Shown here: positions 41,999-43,095 of the stretch, piece by piece
Position numbering within the stretch: the first letter of the stretch is position 1
Layout of the letters: each line of letters begins with the position of its first letter
From: Brevundimonas sp. UBA4609
GTDB taxonomy: Bacteria > Pseudomonadota > Alphaproteobacteria > Caulobacterales > Caulobacteraceae
Reading direction: 5' to 3'
DNA length: 43,095 nucleotides
Assembly (NCBI GenBank): GCA_002386585.1
Contig: DGIZ01000167.1
Location: forward strand, 2,216-45,310
Notes under the pieces: model-generated
Seen by the model: the letters and a program-made list of their open reading frames with translations, nothing else
Database searches by the model: none
Told to the model about the DNA's origin: nothing
Translations under genes and position numbers: made by a program

Positions 41999-42534
41999 TC
42001 CAGAGCGCAGATGTCCGGCAGGCCGCGCAGGCCGCCCGCGTGGTCCAGGCCGTAGCCGACTAGGAAGCGGTTCGGCGCCTCCCAGCCGACGAAGTCGGGC
42101 TCGGGCGCGCGGGGCTTGGGCCAGGGCTTGCGAGCAAAGACGCAGGTCAGCACCTCGGCGGCACCCGCCTCGCGCGTGATCCGCACGGCTTCCGCCAGCG
42201 ACAGGCCGGTGTCGAACACGTCGTCCAGGATCAGCACCTTCCGCCCGTCCAGCGAGCGCTGATAGGGCGCGCGGACCTCGATACGGCCGCGGCTGGTCTG
42301 CTCGTCGCCGTAGGAGGCCAGCCACAGGGCGTCGAAGCGGACGTTGCGGCCTTCGCGCGCCAGGGCGCGGGTCAGATCGGCGGCGAACCACAGGCCCCCG
42401 GTCAGCAGGACAGAAGCTACCGTCTCGTCATCGACATGGGGGGCGATGCGGCGCGCCAGATCGGCCACGACGGCCTCGATCTCGGCCTGGGACAGAAGAA
42501 CCGTAGGGGCGGGCGTCGGTCGGGTGTCAGCCAT
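41995..42534 (-). CDS. hpt: Purine-type phosphoribosyltransferase (hypoxanthine PRTase-like)
   Basis: This 179-residue protein contains the PRPP-binding motif VLILDDVFDTG (about residue 102), preceded by the substrate loop with SYGDEQTSRGRIEV. This matches hypoxanthine-guanine phosphoribosyltransferases, which salvage purines. The ATG at 42534 (MADTRPTPAP) is preferred over an upstream start at 42558. It ends overlapping the lysA stop. Confidence 0.85.
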   Translation of the reverse strand: MADTRPTPAPTVLLSQAEIEAVVADLARRIAPHVDDETVASVLLTGGLWFAADLTRALAREGRNVRFDALWLASYGDEQTSRGRIEVRAPYQRSLDGRKVLILDDVFDTGLSLAEAVRITREAGAAEVLTCVFARKPWPKPRAPEPDFVGWEAPNRFLVGYGLDHAGGLRGLPDICALD

Positions 42535-42602
42535 GCCCCGGCGATACCCTTTTCGCACGGCCGGAGTCGAGAGGCGAAGCGGCTGGACGAAGGTCGAGGG
42601 GC

Positions 42603-43095
42603 TCAGCGGCGCAGGCCGCCGTCCTCGCGCACGGCGCTATCGGCCGAGGTCCTTGCGCGCGAGGTCGCGGAAGCCGACCCGGATGGCGCTTTGGCGGCGG
42701 GCCCGGGCGCTTGCTCGAGCAGATAGTCGACGCTCAACTTCGCCACCCGGCCTTGCGGATCGGGAATGACGACAGCGAAACCCTGAACCTTCCCCGGCAG
42801 GATGGGCGGTCCGTCCAGGCGCACGATGCGGCGCGTCACCTCGACGCCCCCAGCATCCTTGAGGACGACCACCAGCGGCGGCGGGACGATTTCAATGTCG
42901 CGGATGTTGCGGAGCGCGCCCGAAACCAGGGTGCGGCCAGGGTCGTGCGGCGTGGTGCGGCCTCGCAGCGCCTCGACCTCAAGACCGACCGTGTTCACGT
43001 CCAGCCCCAGCGACCGGTAGACCCCCGCCGCCGACGGAAAGGCGCGGGCGATCTCCTCGCGGAACAGGACGGCCCCGGTCAGCAGGCCCAGCGCC
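42603..43095 (-). CDS. DUF3426-type protein, C-terminal part
   Basis: This is a partial gene whose 5' end lies beyond the right edge of the window. The visible 163 residues start with a hydrophobic stretch and FREEIARAFPSAAGVYRSLG, then a beta-rich domain (LEVEALRGRTTPHDPGRTLV, IEIVPPPLVVVLKDAGGVEV), and end in a low-complexity Ser/Ala/Arg tail. This layout is that of the DUF3426 C-terminal domain found after an MJ0042-type zinc finger and a membrane helix. The zinc finger itself is not in the window. Confidence 0.75.
   Translation of the reverse strand, partial: ALGLLTGAVLFREEIARAFPSAAGVYRSLGLDVNTVGLEVEALRGRTTPHDPGRTLVSGALRNIRDIEIVPPPLVVVLKDAGGVEVTRRIVRLDGPPILPGKVQGFAVVIPDPQGRVAKLSVDYLLEQAPGPAAKAPSGSASATSRARTSADSAVREDGGLRR

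Overview
The window is high-GC, gene-dense alphaproteobacterial DNA, most likely from Caulobacteraceae and probably Brevundimonas. This rests on the ImuC/DnaE2 tail, the CopA/CopB set, the argH-lipoprotein-lysA order with tlpA divergent from argH, and the codon usage. No species marker such as 16S rRNA is present. Both ends cut genes (dnaE2 on the left, a DUF3426-type gene on the right), and the first 21 bases are an inverted copy of 1262-1282, which suggests a chimeric or fold-back contig end.

Layout. 1-2200: dnaE2 tail, a CDF cation exporter and a 44-residue leader protein. 2238-8926: a copper-resistance cluster with copC-copD, a PepSY membrane protein, a cnrY-cnrX-cnrH-like signalling operon (membrane anti-sigma, periplasmic metal sensor, ECF sigma factor), then the Tat-exported multicopper oxidase copA and the outer-membrane copB. 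Four transcription units in this cluster (copCD, pepSY, cnrYXH, copAB) carry the same bipartite promoter-like element AGGG(A/C)-N15-CGTA with identical spacing, so the sigma factor probably controls its own operon and all the copper genes. 8994-12609: two small ORFs and a LysR regulator divergent from an aldo/keto reductase and an MFS exporter.

12790-27670 is an accessory island of visibly lower GC. Three direct repeats (A at 12.8 kb, B at 15.75 kb, C at 27.6 kb; shared core GAGAACTATT) split it into a 2.9-kb and an 11.9-kb segment, and repeat C truncates a large serine recombinase. The A-B segment holds only a two-gene operon: a SEC-C protein with PD-(D/E)XK nuclease-like motifs, and a class III nucleotidyl-cyclase-like protein. 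I see no known named defence system with this pairing. The B-C segment holds a TIR protein with a small partner, a large SF2 helicase with a one-base frameshift, a convergent PD-(D/E)XK nuclease, a hydrophobic 30-residue peptide unit, the mobile mystery A/B (HTH + Fic) pair behind four operators spaced exactly 33 bp apart, several small or zinc-ribbon proteins, an XRE repressor, a HEPN-like protein, a stand-alone sigma region-4 protein and the recombinase.

27966-36232: a 2326-residue autotransporter with many beta-strand repeats, and an AraC-type regulator just upstream on the same strand. 36480-43095: core genome, with tRNA-Arg(CCG), a DUF885-type metallopeptidase lipoprotein, small lipoproteins, a TlpA-like thiol-disulfide protein, argH, an LptM-like lipoprotein, lysA, a purine-type phosphoribosyltransferase and the C-terminal part of a DUF3426-type protein.
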